Shown here piece by piece: positions 44,800 to 56,162 of a stretch of 64,000 nt of DNA; positions within the stretch are counted from its first letter, which is position 1, and each line of letters opens with the position of its first letter. The notes under the pieces were generated by a model. The model had not been told where the DNA came from. It did no database searches and saw nothing but the letters and a program-made list of their open reading frames with translations. The position numbers and the translations under genes are program-made. This DNA is from Phytophthora sp. 'mugwort' (lineage: Eukaryota > Oomycota > Peronosporomycetes > Peronosporales > Peronosporaceae), in assembly GCA_033558025.1 (NCBI GenBank), contig JAUCEF010000011.1:3472001-3536000 (forward strand), read 5' to 3'.

Positions 44800-45278
44800 C
44801 TTAACGGTGCGCCCTCAGCCAGACCTCGTCAGCTCTCACTCTGCATGCTATCCCTGCGTTCCCTGTTCCTCTTGCCAATTTGTTCTCACTCTCTAGATCT
44901 CCAGCTCTTGTTCTATCCTTGTCTGCGACCACTGCTGGTAGTCGTTGGCACGGAACTGTGTTACCCCGCCTCCACAGAATGTGTGGTTGGTACCTCCGGT
45001 ATCGCGCATGAGACGCTCCTTCCCGTGTCCATTGCGTGAATTTCCGTCCAGTCCGCCATCTTGTTGCTTTGTCGGTAATGGTGGTTCAGTTTCCTATCTA
45101 GCACAGGTCTGCCAGTCTTCGTGTTTGTTGCTACCATGTGTAGTCTTTTAGACTTAGGGGCCTTTCGCTTCTTCATCATCACCAGAATCAGCGCGCTGTC
45201 GCCTACAATGTGTAGTCCGAGCCATTGTATATCTAATGCTTTGGAAAGGAGCCGGTGCAGGCCGATGAACTCGGCTAC
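44800..45278 (-). pseudogene. LINE-type retrotransposon, 3' fragment (end of RNase H domain)
   Basis: Minus-strand reading from 45278: NVAEFIGLHRLLSKALDIQW, LGLHIVGDSALILVMMKKRK, then HHYRQSNKMADWTEIHAMDT, the second half of the RNase H domain found at the end of oomycete LINE ORF2 (ExGL, GDSxLI and NxxADxxA motifs). It continues directly from the fragment right of 48827 once the hAT insertion and one target copy are removed. Terminates in stops around 44945; the remainder to about 44800 is probably LINE 3' sequence. Confidence 0.82.
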
Positions 45279-48200
45279 ATTGTTGGTAGTAGTGTCAACC
45301 TCTGCTGCTCTAACCTTACCTCTACCTCGCCAACTTCAACCTTTCGCGTTAACTACCCAACCTCCAAACTAACTTTTAACCTGCTTAACTATCGATCATT
45401 GCAAATTTAGCCTTCTGCCAATAAATACATACCATTGCGATCATTCACTGAGGGACCCTCAGTACTTTTGACCAACATCACGGCATAAAGCAAGCGGCGC
45501 AATGGAAGAGAGAAGGCCCCCAGATCCTGTGACCTATCGTAGCCCTCGTACTCCAATGCAACCTACCAGCCTTCGGCCGTATATAATTGACCGAGATATT
45601 GGTTGCGCGGCGACATACAACTACTACAACGAATCGCTAGTGAACGAGCATCCTAAGAAGCGCTTCCAGCCCTACCATCGATACCACCCAAGACAGAACA
45701 CGGCGAGCCCATCTCGATCGCCTCCTCAAGATTTTCAGCAGCCGTCTCCGCAGAAGGAGAAGTGTACAAGCGCAGGGCCAGTTGCGGTTGCAACTATGCA
45801 TTCGCGGTTAGAGAACCAAAGCACCCAGGGCAGTATCCACAAAGAGGACGAACCTTGCGAATTTGGCACAACTCCTGTGTATGAAGCTGTGATGAGAGAG
45901 GCCGTACATTTTTACAATATGAAGAGGGTACGAAAACCGCAATACTGGCAGTTTATTATGCTGATACCTGATCCGCAGTTTTTGTCATATCGAAGTCGAA
46001 CAACTCCACAACGAGCATGCAGCTTACGCCTATTGCACAAAGTGGAAACGAGCACGCCGATTTTCGAAAGGGAACAACGTTGCAGAGAAGCATATGAGCA
46101 AATACCACAAACACGACCTTGCTAACTACGGCAAGCCAAGTGATGAAACGGAGGTGCAACTAGAGCGAGCGTTGGATCCCGATTTTGCTGCGGCTAAGGT
46201 GAACGAGAAAAAGCGCCCACTACGTGAAATGTCGGCTGAGCAGCAAAACCAAGTGTATTCACTTCTGGCGCGGTGGTATTGCAGCTCATTTCCGGCCTCT
46301 TCTGATGATTGAGGATAAAGGATTTATTGGATTTATTAAGTTCGTCACTGAAACAATTTGTGGGATCAGACTGCATCTGCCCCGGCGGACCCAGTTACGA
46401 GCTGTAACTATCTTCCTCGCTCGAGATTTGCGGTGCTACGTGAGAGAAGATATCGTACGATCGTGTACGTATTATTCCATTACCACTGACATCTGGACAG
46501 CGAGAAATGCTCGATGTTATATTTCATTCACGATCCATTATATCGACGACAAATTTGAGATGATCAGCTGGACGCTAGAAGTGAAGGAGCTTCCTGGTAA
46601 GCATGACGCCAAAGCGATAGCTGCAGCACTTGAAGCAATCATGGCTGAATGGGGTCTATCGAAAGAACGCTGGAGTCGTATTGTTCGCGATTCGGGCTCA
46701 AAAAAACATGGTGAAAGCTGGGAATATATTAAGGACCGACCATGCTACATCCATCGCACATGAACTTCATTTAATCGTATCTGGACTATTGACAAAGAAA
46801 AAAGGCTGATCTACAAATTCCGGTTTGGGATGCAATCGTGGCAGAGAAGCCAGGTTCAGGTTTGATTGAAAATGAAGAAGATGACGAGTTAAATGAATTC
46901 GATCGAGCACAAATGCATTTCTTCGTGACGAGGCTGTCGAAGAAATGGATGATTTCCTTACACAGACGCTTGAACGGATGAATATGGACGAAATGGCTTC
47001 AATGCGCGAAATTGTCCAGAGTTTTCGTACATTAGCTGTCTACTTTCGGAGATCTTCAAAAGACCGCTCAGCTTTGGAAGCAATTCAGACGAACAAAAAG
47101 CGTATTGCCTCGGCAAATGTGGTAACTTTCAAAGTTGACTGTCCGACCCGCTGGAATAGCCGTTGGGAAATGCTGGGGCGTTTTATCCAACTGCAGCAAG
47201 CTTTGAAAGAGTTTTTTTCTTCTTTTTTCAGTCAGCTGAAGGACGCATTGACTTCAAAGATATGCAGAAGAAGCTGAACCGGCCAAAAGATGCTGATTGG
47301 CTAGTTATAAAGTGCCATCAAACGCTGCTGGCACCTTTCGATTAGGTCTCCACGGAAGTGGTGGACAAGGATACCCCACCATCCCTCTTGTTCTGCCTGC
47401 TATTGCTGGTCTCCGCGCTAAACTTTCCCAGGACAATTTTTTTTGAGCAAGATAAAGTATCTGCCAACGATGAAGAATATGAGGATAATGTCATTGTCAT
47501 GATAAAGGAATGCCGCGACAGGCTACTTCACCTGTGCGACGAGCGTTTTGGGCACTTAGAATCGAGTGAGCTGCTATGGGTGTCATACTTGGATCCCAGG
47601 GTAGCCAGTAGCCAAGCATGTGAATCATATGAAAGACGACAGGAAGCTCGAAGCTCACCAAAATCTAATCGGCGTCGCTGTACGGTTAGCTCGCGATGAA
47701 GACGTTCTTACAGCGCGCGGAATACTTTTTTCGCCAGTTAAGGCTGCACCTAAGGACTTCGTCAGTGGCTTCACGTTTGGGCCGAGCGAGCCTAAACATT
47801 GTGGCGGTTCACTGGAAGAGAAATGCAGCAACGAATTCACTAGATATATGGCCGATAATATCGCGCCTAATGCCTGCTTCCAGGAAACCAGACCCGTTGG
47901 AGTGGTGGAGATACAACCAGGGAAAGTTTAAGAACCTCAGCAGGTTGGCCCGAAAATGTTTGGGAGCTGTTACAACGAGCGTACCTTCTGCGAGGGCATT
48001 TTCTTCAAGCGGAACTATAGTGACCGTGAAGAGGGCTTCGCTGGTTCCTGAATTTGTACGTGATCTTGTATATATTGCAGAAAATGCCCGAACGAACAAC
48101 GGGGTCAACCTTAGCATTCTGCATCGGTAGCATTGCTGTAATATGCAGAAGCCGGGTACGAAACACGAGGGAAAGTTAGAACTTGAATGGAAGATGAGAT

Positions 48201-48827
48201 GGCTTGCTAAGTTACCCGTCTAGCGCAAGCAGCGTAATCGAAGTGCTAATCGCGCATATCTGTGGAGGTGACGAGATGTATTCAGCGACGGACTTTTGCA
48301 ATATAGTGGATATATAGGAGTTGCGAGCATCTTTTTTTCTGTAGGTCACAAGGCCACGTACGTTAAGTTCATAACGAGGAAATGCTTGCTTCTCCCAAAA
48401 TCGCTTTCAATAATCTTCATGTGAGCACGATGTGCCGATCAATAACGCCCTGGGCATAAGAGTGCCCGAGTTAATAAAACAAAACTGTAGTGAGACACGA
48501 TGCGCAGAAGGATAGCGAAAACGCAGCATTTATCCTTACCGATTTTCGAGCTCGCTAAGCCGTCTAATCCTCCGGATCGTCGCCTTCCACCATAAGCTTC
48601 TCGTTGTCGATCTTCTCAACAATCGGGAGTAAGTCCTTTTAATCGCTCACGCTCACCGCATTCGGCTCATCGTGAAAAGGCCTTGAAGTTAGTCACGGTG
48701 AATAACGTTTGGTTTATCTTGTTGGTTGTATGCGGGAGGTTAGGAAGTTTGGAGGTCTGAGTTAACCTTACCTTAATCTTTGGGAGGTTGAGGTTTAGTT
48801 ACTAACGTTGACACCACTAATTGTTGG
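45279..48827 (+). mobile_element. hAT element with exact 8-bp target duplication, inserted in a LINE
   Basis: The element is 45287-48819 (3,533 bp). It starts TAGTAGTGTCAAC and ends GTTGACACCACTA, a 13-bp terminal inverted repeat with one mismatch; the subterminal sequences (actaaacctcaacc-like) are also partly inverted. Both ends are flanked by ATTGTTGG (45279-45286 and 48820-48827), the 8-bp duplication diagnostic for hAT. Taking the element out reconstitutes the LINE peptide ATNNVAEF, so the empty site is known. It carries one transposase gene in plus orientation (45502-48130). Confidence 0.93.
45502..48130 (+). pseudogene. hAT transposase of the nested element, frameshifted
   Basis: The first open frame (45502-46125, 207 codons) begins MEERRPPDPVTYRSPRTPMQ and is Pro/Gln-rich without a known domain; in the next frame CTKWKRARRFSKGN and HMSKYHKHDLANYG look like a zinc-finger tail. 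Core blocks follow: LMIEDKGFIGFIKFV (46310), YYSITTDIWTARNARCYISF (46470), the TDxWTxxxxxxY signature with its catalytic-type Asp; CPTRWNSRWEMLGRFIQLQQ (47140); and WWRYNQGKFKNLSRLARKCL with VPSARAFSSSGTIVTVKRAS (47900-48040), the dimerisation region, ending at 48130. Six or more frame changes, several by single bases (for example one extra base near 46276), mark it as dead, yet all domains are present. Confidence 0.88.
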
Positions 48828-50270
48828 TGGCCGAGGCCTTACCGAGAGCCGTTGCACAGACCCATATTGGAATCGCCCCGTCTTGTTCTCCCTCTGGTGC
48901 TTCGACACCACACTTCCACTGTCCCTGGCCCTAGGTTACCTCCTGAGCCGCCGTCGAAAAATCCTATCCTCACTGTTGTGTCTTGTATACTTCGCTGCTG
49001 CTCTCCGCTCTCAATCCACTGTCTGTTAATTTGCTCCGCAATGCTCATCTTTGATTGGGAGTCCTTGGTTAGTGGGTAAATTCCCAATCTGTATCTCGAG
49101 TTTGCTCCCTGAATCCCTTTGTGGAGCTCACTGATCAACTGTTCCCGTGTTCTGAGTTTGCTGCCGTCGCCGTGTATTCAATCCACAGCCCAGCGCCATA
49201 TCCATGAGACGGTACAGCACAAGTGAGCGCCCACATGTCTTGATCCACCTTGTTTAGATCATCCCATATCTCCATCTGCTCTCGCTGAGCCACTTCGTAA
49301 GCCACCGTGGTAGGTGCTCCAGCTGGAAGCTGAAAACATCTTGTTCTGCTTGCAGCCATCCCTGCTGATCGAGTTATTTTCCCGTCGTTCTGCTACCCCA
49401 CTGTAATATCATCTTCCAATGCTCCTCAGCCTCTGGACAAGTCCAAATAAGGTGGCCCCCTCCAGTATCCTCGTCATTTGCACAACTCTGCGCTGTGCAG
49501 CAGTATCCTCTCTGGAGACTGGCCCATAGCCGTAGCCTATTCAATTTGAGCCGCACTATGTTCTGGGTTTGGTACGCTGTAACTCCCTCCATAGCCTGTG
49601 CTCTTGACCAGGACAGCCTGGTCAATGCTTGCGCGACTCCATGATTTGATTGCTGCCACTGCTCCTGTATTTGTTTCTCCACTGCCTTCGCCTCCTGATC
49701 CCGTTTTCTGTTTATGCTTTCCTGCGTGCATGTGCCCATCGACGTCTACCAGCCCATAGTGGTATCATTCTGGAGATCCACGGGTGCGGCATGACCCATA
49801 ACACCGCCGTTCCTTCATCGCTTTCTTGTACTATGTCGTCCAGCACTTGTTGCTGTGACTCTGTGGTAAGCGCCCAATCCCCTCTATGGCTGCGCTCATT
49901 GCCACCAACTTCGTTCTCAAGTTAGGCATACCAATACCTCCCTGTTTTGGTGACCTCTCCGCTATGACCGCCTGATCCAACCTTTGGCTGTTCTATCAGG
50001 ATCCACAAGGACCGAGTTCAGCACAACTTGTGGGATGGTCCGATTTGCCCTTTTAATCAACTCCTCCATGGGGCAGGCATGTCGTGATACATACAGGAGC
50101 TTCGGAATGATCACCGCCGTCGCTATCGCCGCTGCTACGCGGTGAACAGTACTGAGTTTTGTGCCTATTGGACGGGTCGGACATTTAAGACTGAGCACAA
50201 GCAGGAGATGGATACATCTTGATGGCTTCATAGCGAAACGCGACCACTGTGCTCAGCATGCGCGTGCAGA
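48828..50270 (-). pseudogene. LINE-type retrotransposon, ORF2 C-terminal part up to RNase H
   Basis: Minus-strand blocks: 50160-50060 VHRVAAAIATAVIIPKLLYV and RHACPMEELIKRANR, the region after the reverse transcriptase; 49945-49900 GIGMPNLRTKL; 49560-49440 LKLNRLRLWASLQRGYCC with CANDEDTGGGHLIWTCPEAE, the CCHC-type motif before RNase H; and 48970-48900 RIGFFDGGSGGNLGPG, the catalytic DGxxxxNPG start of RNase H. The RNase H domain is then cut by the hAT insertion and resumes at 45278. The reverse transcriptase itself is missing to the right of 50270, so the LINE is 5'-truncated, as LINE copies usually are. Frames are broken. Confidence 0.85.
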
Positions 50271-50579
50271 GCTGGGGGTCTCTGAGCCTTGCTCTCAAAC
50301 GTTTGCTTTAAGAAATAATCGCTAGTATTGTTTGGTTTTGCCGCTGCCAAACCAAATTTAACTCACAGATAATTTAATTATCATGTCTTAATCCTGTTTC
50401 TACAGCGATTCTCAAAGGTTCCTGACTACTTGATCGACAGTTATGACGGGTATTGAACATCAATACGCTGTCCAAGGATTCAAAACTTTGCATTCAGCAT
50501 CGTCCCCTTCGAAAGGTCTCCTGGCATTGGCGATCTTCTCACGCGTCTGATAGAAGTGCGCCAGCACGTCATTAGTCAC
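50271..50579. other. Spacer, nothing recognised
   Basis: AT-rich, no domain; may include more decayed LINE sequence. Confidence 0.3.
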
Positions 50580-51310
50580 AACCAGATATAGATGGGCCCA
50601 CAGCGGTCTTGTAGCTGCTATTAGGCATACCTGTCACGATCCGACTCAAGAGAAACCTTGCTCTTTTCCGCCCGCAGGTCAGATTTCCTGTGCCGTTTCT
50701 GTGGAACACCGGATGTCGGTACATCATCACTGCTGTTTCGGGACTCCTCGCCATCCGCGCTTTCAATGCTACCTGCGCAGTCGTCTGTGTCTTCATTCCC
50801 TGAAACAGCATCCTCGTCCTCATCGCCATCAGAAGCGGCAGCGCTGTCATTCGCGTCGGCATCTTCCATATAGATTCCAGCATTGAGTGCTGTCGGAGCA
50901 ACCCCAGCACATTCGTCCTCGTAATCCGAGTCGCTTCTCGGCGGCTCCGCCTCTCCGTCCTCCACTTGTCGCTTCGCCAACACTTCGCCTAGAGCCGACT
51001 CTTCTTAAAGCGAAGCTTCACGTCAGACATACGGGTCCACATCGTACGCCCCAGCATGTCCAACTGTACGTCGGCGGCCTTCTTTTTCGCAACTGTACGT
51101 CGGCGGCCTCCTTCTTCGCAATTGCGATGCGCTCTGCACGCAATGCGTCGAGAGCGGCGTGGTGAACGGCAGGAGCTTTGGCTGCAACTTTCCCGATTGT
51201 ATGTCCTCCACGCGCTGACGTCGACGGGCAACAATTTCGCCGTGGCGTGCCTTGTTCTCCGCGCGACGATTCTCGTCAGCAGCGTGTTCGGCGCTAGCCG
51301 GTCTGCGTAG
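50580..51310 (-). pseudogene. Acidic/charged protein relic, unknown
   Basis: Minus strand. 51300-51130 encodes a basic helix (ENRRAENKARHGEIVARRRQ), then RAERIAIAKKEAADVQL, a 29-bp duplication that shifts the frame, then DMLGRTMWTRMSDVKLRFKK. After a stop, 50983-50621 encodes a 120-codon acidic tail with long Asp/Glu/Ser runs (SDGDEDEDAVSGNEDTDDC) ending in a basic nuclear-localisation-like KRHRKSDLRAEKSK. Composition suggests a nuclear protein of the kind seen at the C-terminus of transposon-encoded DNA-binding proteins. I do not recognise a family. Confidence 0.45.
51061..51118. repeat. 29-bp tandem duplication, two copies
   Basis: caactgtacgtcggcggcct starts at 51061 and again at 51090; the units differ at about two bases. 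Because 29 is not a multiple of three it accounts for a frame change in the overlapping minus-strand relic. Confidence 0.9.
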
Positions 51311-51759
51311 GGGATGGTCTACTGCGCAAGCAGGCTCGGCGGTACAGCCTTCTTACGGCGACGGGGGAATGGAGGGAGGTCTTGATGGTTTAAAAATGAT
51401 TGTCACAGGCAGTTAGGCTGAAGCACAGATAGAGGGGGGGGGGGGACGCACCATCACGTCCCGTCCCAGGCGTCTTGTGTTTAGCGCGCTCCTGCAATCT
51501 TCACCGCAATTCCCCCTTGTTGTCAGGGTGGGGCGAACGACTAATGCCACTCGTTCCATCATTTCAAAGTTTGATATTCGTGTGCACCACACCACAGACG
51601 ATACATTGCTTTCACAGCTCCTGGAATCCGTCGCCCGGTTGAAGGCAACATCTGCTACACCGAGTCTTGGAGCCCACCGGATCGCACAAAATAAAAACCG
51701 GAATAAACATTCCGGTCTCAGCAGCGTGTTCCGTAATAATACTTGTCAAAAAGACTGAA

Positions 51760-52255
51760 TTACATGTCAACGTTAGGCGTATAACCGTTCGTGGCAGCAT
51801 CCGCCGAGATAACCAACGGCATCGGCAGCCGACCATTGATTGATAGGTGCTCGCTAACGCGCGAAAGCTTGTAGCCTTTCTCACAAGCATCCAGCAAAGC
51901 CTTCAATAATTTCTGCAAAGTGACGAAGCACTTGTCAAGTGTCTGCCGCTTGAGCTCCTCAAATGCCTCCTGCACAGTAACGGTGAGACTATCCGTGTCG
52001 TGGGTACCCTTTCGGTTGTGCAACGCTTGGATGAAGTAAAAATAATTAGATCCAAGACATTCAGGTCTGGCGAGCGAGGAGTCTGCCAAACGCATCGTCC
52101 GCCAACTTCCCCAGCTCCATCATGCTCGACATCATTTTCGTGGACATGTGGTCCTACTTTCTTCTGCCTGGACATACTGTATAACATTTGTTCGAGCGGA
52201 CTCGCCAAACATTCATACAAACAAAATTAAACTTAGCGACAGCATGAATCCATTC
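51760..52255 (-). pseudogene. IS630/mariner-type transposase relic 3, C-terminal end
   Basis: Minus strand: 52160-52080 VGGRCVWQTPRSPDLNVLDL, the motif that carries the third catalytic acid (SPDxNxxD), then after a frame change YFYFIQALHNRKGTHDTDSL, VQEAFEELKRQTLDKCFVTL and QKLLKALLDACEKGYKLSRV down to the stop at 51760. The N-terminal and central parts are missing. Conservation of the tail is better than in relics 1 and 2. Confidence 0.8.
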
Positions 52256-52660
52256 TTTACCTGTATACAAAATGCTAATCGCTTCACTGATGCATTACTG
52301 CTCTCCTGATGTCTCGTCGATGAAATGATCGAAAACACCATCAGCATCACTTACGGTCTCCTCAATCGCCTCAACACACCCCAGATTTCTACGATGTTGT
52401 TATTGGGGTTTTCTGCTGTGACGGGCAAAACGGCAGATAATAATCTGTTCACCCAGCTCCTGCCACGCTGCTGTGGCCCAATGCAGTGCCTCTGTTGCTG
52501 TCGGCGCTGAGAGCTTAACTTTTGTGCTTTGATCCCTTTAATTGTATGATGTCGCAATTGACGAGACAGATTTTGGTCCCATGTCTTTCTCAGGCGCTGC
52601 TTGAGAGGTCGCAACCAGGAATATCAGCTGGTTGACACACAGATGTCAAACCGGGCGGCA
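52256..52660 (-). pseudogene. Pogo/CENP-B-type transposase C-terminal fragment
   Basis: Minus strand: CQPADISWLRPLKQRLRKTW (about 52650-52590) is the QPxDVxxxKPFK motif after the DDE core, followed in two frames by RHHTIKGIKAQKLS, EALHWATAAWQELGEQIIIC and NNNIVEIWGVLRRL, the helical C-terminal region where a pogo-type protein ends. Only the tail is left. It abuts the mariner-type tail without a visible terminal repeat. Confidence 0.65.
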
Positions 52661-52859
52661 ATTTAGTCAGATGAATGTTCAACAGTTCTGCGTGTGTTTA
52701 ACCTCATCGGAAACGGGCTGAAAAGTCATCCCAGAATAGGAGAACGGGTGATGGCTAGCGAGGTCATATACTACGTAGAGATCCGTTTCTCACCAGGCCG
52801 AAATACCACCCATCTCGATTTAAATTGCCTTCATTCCCCTCCAGTGTGCATCGTTAAAG

Positions 52860-53400
52860 CCATGCTGAGCACATATTTATAGGCAGTCTTCTCGGGTATC
52901 TTTGAAGGGTTTGTCTTCATCACGAAGAAGGGATCGTACTGCTTGCCGATTGAGTCATCAAGAAACATTCCCGTGAAGCGCTCTTTGTCCTTTCCCGTAC
53001 GCCATGCACCTCGTCTGTACTGGTCTTTTTTCGCGCCTTACAGACCTATAGTGACTGATGCTTCTGTCGATCGACTTGTGGGGCTTCCATGGGCGTCGGA
53101 GAAGAACACATTCTCTCGTTTCAAACAGTAGAATTGGCGTGCGGTGCCGATCCTCAAGTATTCCGACCGCCCAGCAAGAAGTAAAAGCCGATTAGGACGC
53201 TACTCCACAGAGGTTTGTATTGTGGCTGCTGTAATTCGAGGCGACGATACAGTAGTCGTAAAAACGCGGCCGTGATCGGCTGAAGCTTGTGGCTGGCGGT
53301 GACAAGCGCTTAATGCCTTGCAGTAAGATCGTAAAGTCGGGAGTGACAGACAAGTCAATTGTCAGGACGAGCACGGCGTGCCGGTCAGCACGCCTAGGCC
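52860..53400 (-). pseudogene. DIRS tyrosine recombinase, fragment
   Basis: Minus strand: SVTPDFTILLQGIKRLSPPA (53345-53280), PLWSSVLIGFYFLL with the following GRSEYLRIGT in the next frame (53200-53140), FYCLKRENVFFSDAHGSPTS (53120-53060) and GAKKDQYRRGAWRT. These match the N-terminal half of the DIRS recombinase (LLRRSEYL, then the GxKNDQxxRG box). The C-terminal HxxR...Y part is not recognised; KYVLSMALTMHTGGE at about 52870 is the last readable piece. Confidence 0.7.
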
Positions 53401-54085
53401 ATCACCATCACGGGCGTGCTGACCGAGCACGCCAGCGGCCTATGTAACAAGCCACCATGTGCGAGCTGTCTTGAACGGCCAGGACGCGGACGGCAGGCAG
53501 CCGCCGAAGGTACGTACCTGATGCGTACCTGCACAGAACAAATTTAGGAAAAAGGAAACGTTGCTTACATTTAGGTTAAGTATACAGAAAAAAAGAAGCT
53601 TACCCAGTAAGGGAGCGCAGGAGAGCACGAGGTGCTTTCATGAGCGCATGCATGTCGTAGCTAGCACAAGAAAAACAAAACAAATATTTAATCATTCCAA
53701 AACGTGCGTCGTTCCCCACAAGTCCAAACCTACCTCTCCGCCGCACTGCAAGTGCGTAGCCGCCCCGACATAAATGCCCGTGTACCGACGGTGGTACCAC
53801 GGATGCTCATGAGTTTTAGCTTGATCGTGCTGAAGGTGTTTCCGCGTCGAGGTCTGTTTCACCCGTGTCTCCAGCAGTAGACTGCGAAGCAACCGAGCAT
53901 TCTGTTGTTTGACCGTCCGGGTCGGGTAAGCTACGGTGACCACCTAAGTCGTTATGGGAATTCGGTTCATTGATGCCAATTGGTGTTGTACTTTCCGGTG
54001 GTGGTGTCTGCAGTAGCTCGGCCACGGAGAAACTCTCCCATGCGTTCCAAAGACTGTCGAATGGTGGTCGAATGCTGACCTGCGT

Positions 54086-55480
54086 TCAGGAATGTGATAA
54101 GTTAGTCCATGTATTGTACAACGGGTTGTCCGCACTCCAAGCCCTTGAGCCTGCATCCGCCATTATGTTCTGCTCCCCTGCAATGTATTGTGCTGAACAT
54201 GTAAACGAGTAGCGAAATTCTGTCAGTGAGATTAGTCGATTGTACATCCGCGCTGTCGGATGGTGGCTGGATCGTTTTGAGAGCCATGACACGGCACTGG
54301 TGTTGTCGATCCACATGCAAACATGTGTACGATCGTGTCCTGTCGAGGCCCATGACTGTCCCCACTGGACAGCTGCTAGGACGGCACTCATCATCTCTCT
54401 CACGTTGATAGAGTTGAATTTCGTCGATGTTGCAAAGCTGTCTTGTACTTCGCGGCTGAATTGAACTCGGATGAACTGGTGGAATTGCAAGTCTAAGGCA
54501 CATATTGCTGTATCGGAGGCATCCATCAGGACGTGAAGCGACGGAGGTTGAAGCCGTGCGAAATGTTCAACTGGGATCGCGTTAAAACGCAGTTCGCAAG
54601 ATAATACTGCGCGAAACCACATCAAATTGTCTCGAACGTCATTGGAAAGGGATCTGCGATCGTGTTTGTTGCGAAACGTTGACACGATGCTTGAACATTT
54701 TGGTAAAATGCTCGCACTGCCTGAAAGCATGCTGCGATATACCGAAGACTGCCGATCAGCTTACTAATTAGTGATAGTGTGCATGATACCATGGCTAAAA
54801 CGTCATCGACCCAGGTCCTAGCCTTGTTGATTTTGTCTGGGGGACGGGAACCGTACCGTCTTCTGTATCCCACAACAGATCGAGAGATTTGGTATGAGTT
54901 GATCACCGTGTAAAGTTGTCTTCGTTCAGTGCTCGTGGCCATAAGACTGTTGCCATAGCCTTGCGAAGAGCAATACTGGCTTCCTTGCACTTCGATCCTG
55001 TGTCGACTTCTACGCACATGTGATCGTCGCACCATATATTTCCTACGAACGGACTGGTGTCAAGCGGTGAGGAACTTGCGTGAGGCTGCTGGTTTTCGTA
55101 CAAATAGTTGATGATCGTGCCAGCTACCAAGTAGAACGCCGGTGAGCCACACCAGCCGAATCCGCAAGACAAGCCGATAACCACGTAGTTATCGAACTTG
55201 AAGACGAACATGTTAACGTGGTCAGCGCTAACGGGAGTGTGTCGGAAAGCTCCGGACACATCTCCTAACATCATGAGCAAAGGGTGGCCAGGGAATCGGA
55301 CCCGGAGCTCCCAGATTCGCCGAGCTATGACCCTTGGTGGATTGTAAGAGATCTCTGGAAAATTGGCTCGATCGGCGAAGTAGTTAACTGCATCCCCCGG
55401 TGGGTATGAGTAGTCGTTATTTACGCGAATGTCCTGGGACGCTCCTCCTTTCTCGATAACGCCAATTGGGCTGATGAAAA
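54086..55480 (-). pseudogene. DIRS reverse transcriptase and RNase H
   Basis: Minus strand. 55440-55310 NDYSYPPGDAVNYF and NFPEISYNPPRVIARRIWEL lead into the open frame 55280-54903: MLMMLGDVSGAFRHTPVSAD (first catalytic Asp of RT), GLSCGFGWCGSPAFYLVAGT and NIWCDDHMCVE, where CDDH replaces the YxDD-type active site. After shifts, 54730-54086 is a 214-codon frame with VLMDASDTAICA, CMWIDNTSAVSWLSKRSSHH and GEQNIMADAGSRAWSADNPL, the DIRS RNase H. Two or three frame changes separate RT and RNase H. Confidence 0.82.
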
Positions 55481-56162
55481 TATTGTTTCAGACGTTGAGA
55501 AGATCTGATTCGACAACAAAGTAACGTCCGTCTTCGTGACCTTTGACGATATGATGTCGTACGCTCTGCAGGTGGTCATTGATGGATTGATGGTTGGGAA
55601 GCCGGTTAGTCTGGATCGCTGGTCGTTGGGATGTCCATTGGGGCTTTACTCCTTCCCGAACAATCCGGTTCCATTGTTCTGTGGCAGCACGTTTGTGAGG
55701 GTTAGGGCGAGTTCGTAGAGGTCCTTGTTGGGTCTAGTGTCGTCTCCGTCTTCTCCGCGGTAGATTCGCACGAACTGTGCTAGCGACGCCGCTGACCGCC
55801 GGGCTAACTGCGAGTCGGTGCGGGTTCGGTTTGTATCAAGACGAGCGAGTGGTCTGAAGGCTGCTTCTGGAATCGTGATTTGGTATCTGGATGCGATTGC
55901 TTGATCCTTCTGTCGACAAGCTGCCGTTATGAGTCGACTGACTGCCAGTTGAGACTGAGTAAAGGTTGGATGGGCCTGTTGCCGCTATTTACAGAATAAT
56001 ATGTATTCTGTGGATGGATGAATTTCGTTTGATTGTTCGTTAGGAGCCTATACTCCTGACGCTAAGTGTGCTGTGTCTGATAATGTGCACATCGACGTGT
56101 CGGTGTTGCGAGGTATGTGTATCCGCCGCAGCTATTCTCGATCCTGGAATTGATGCATGAAG

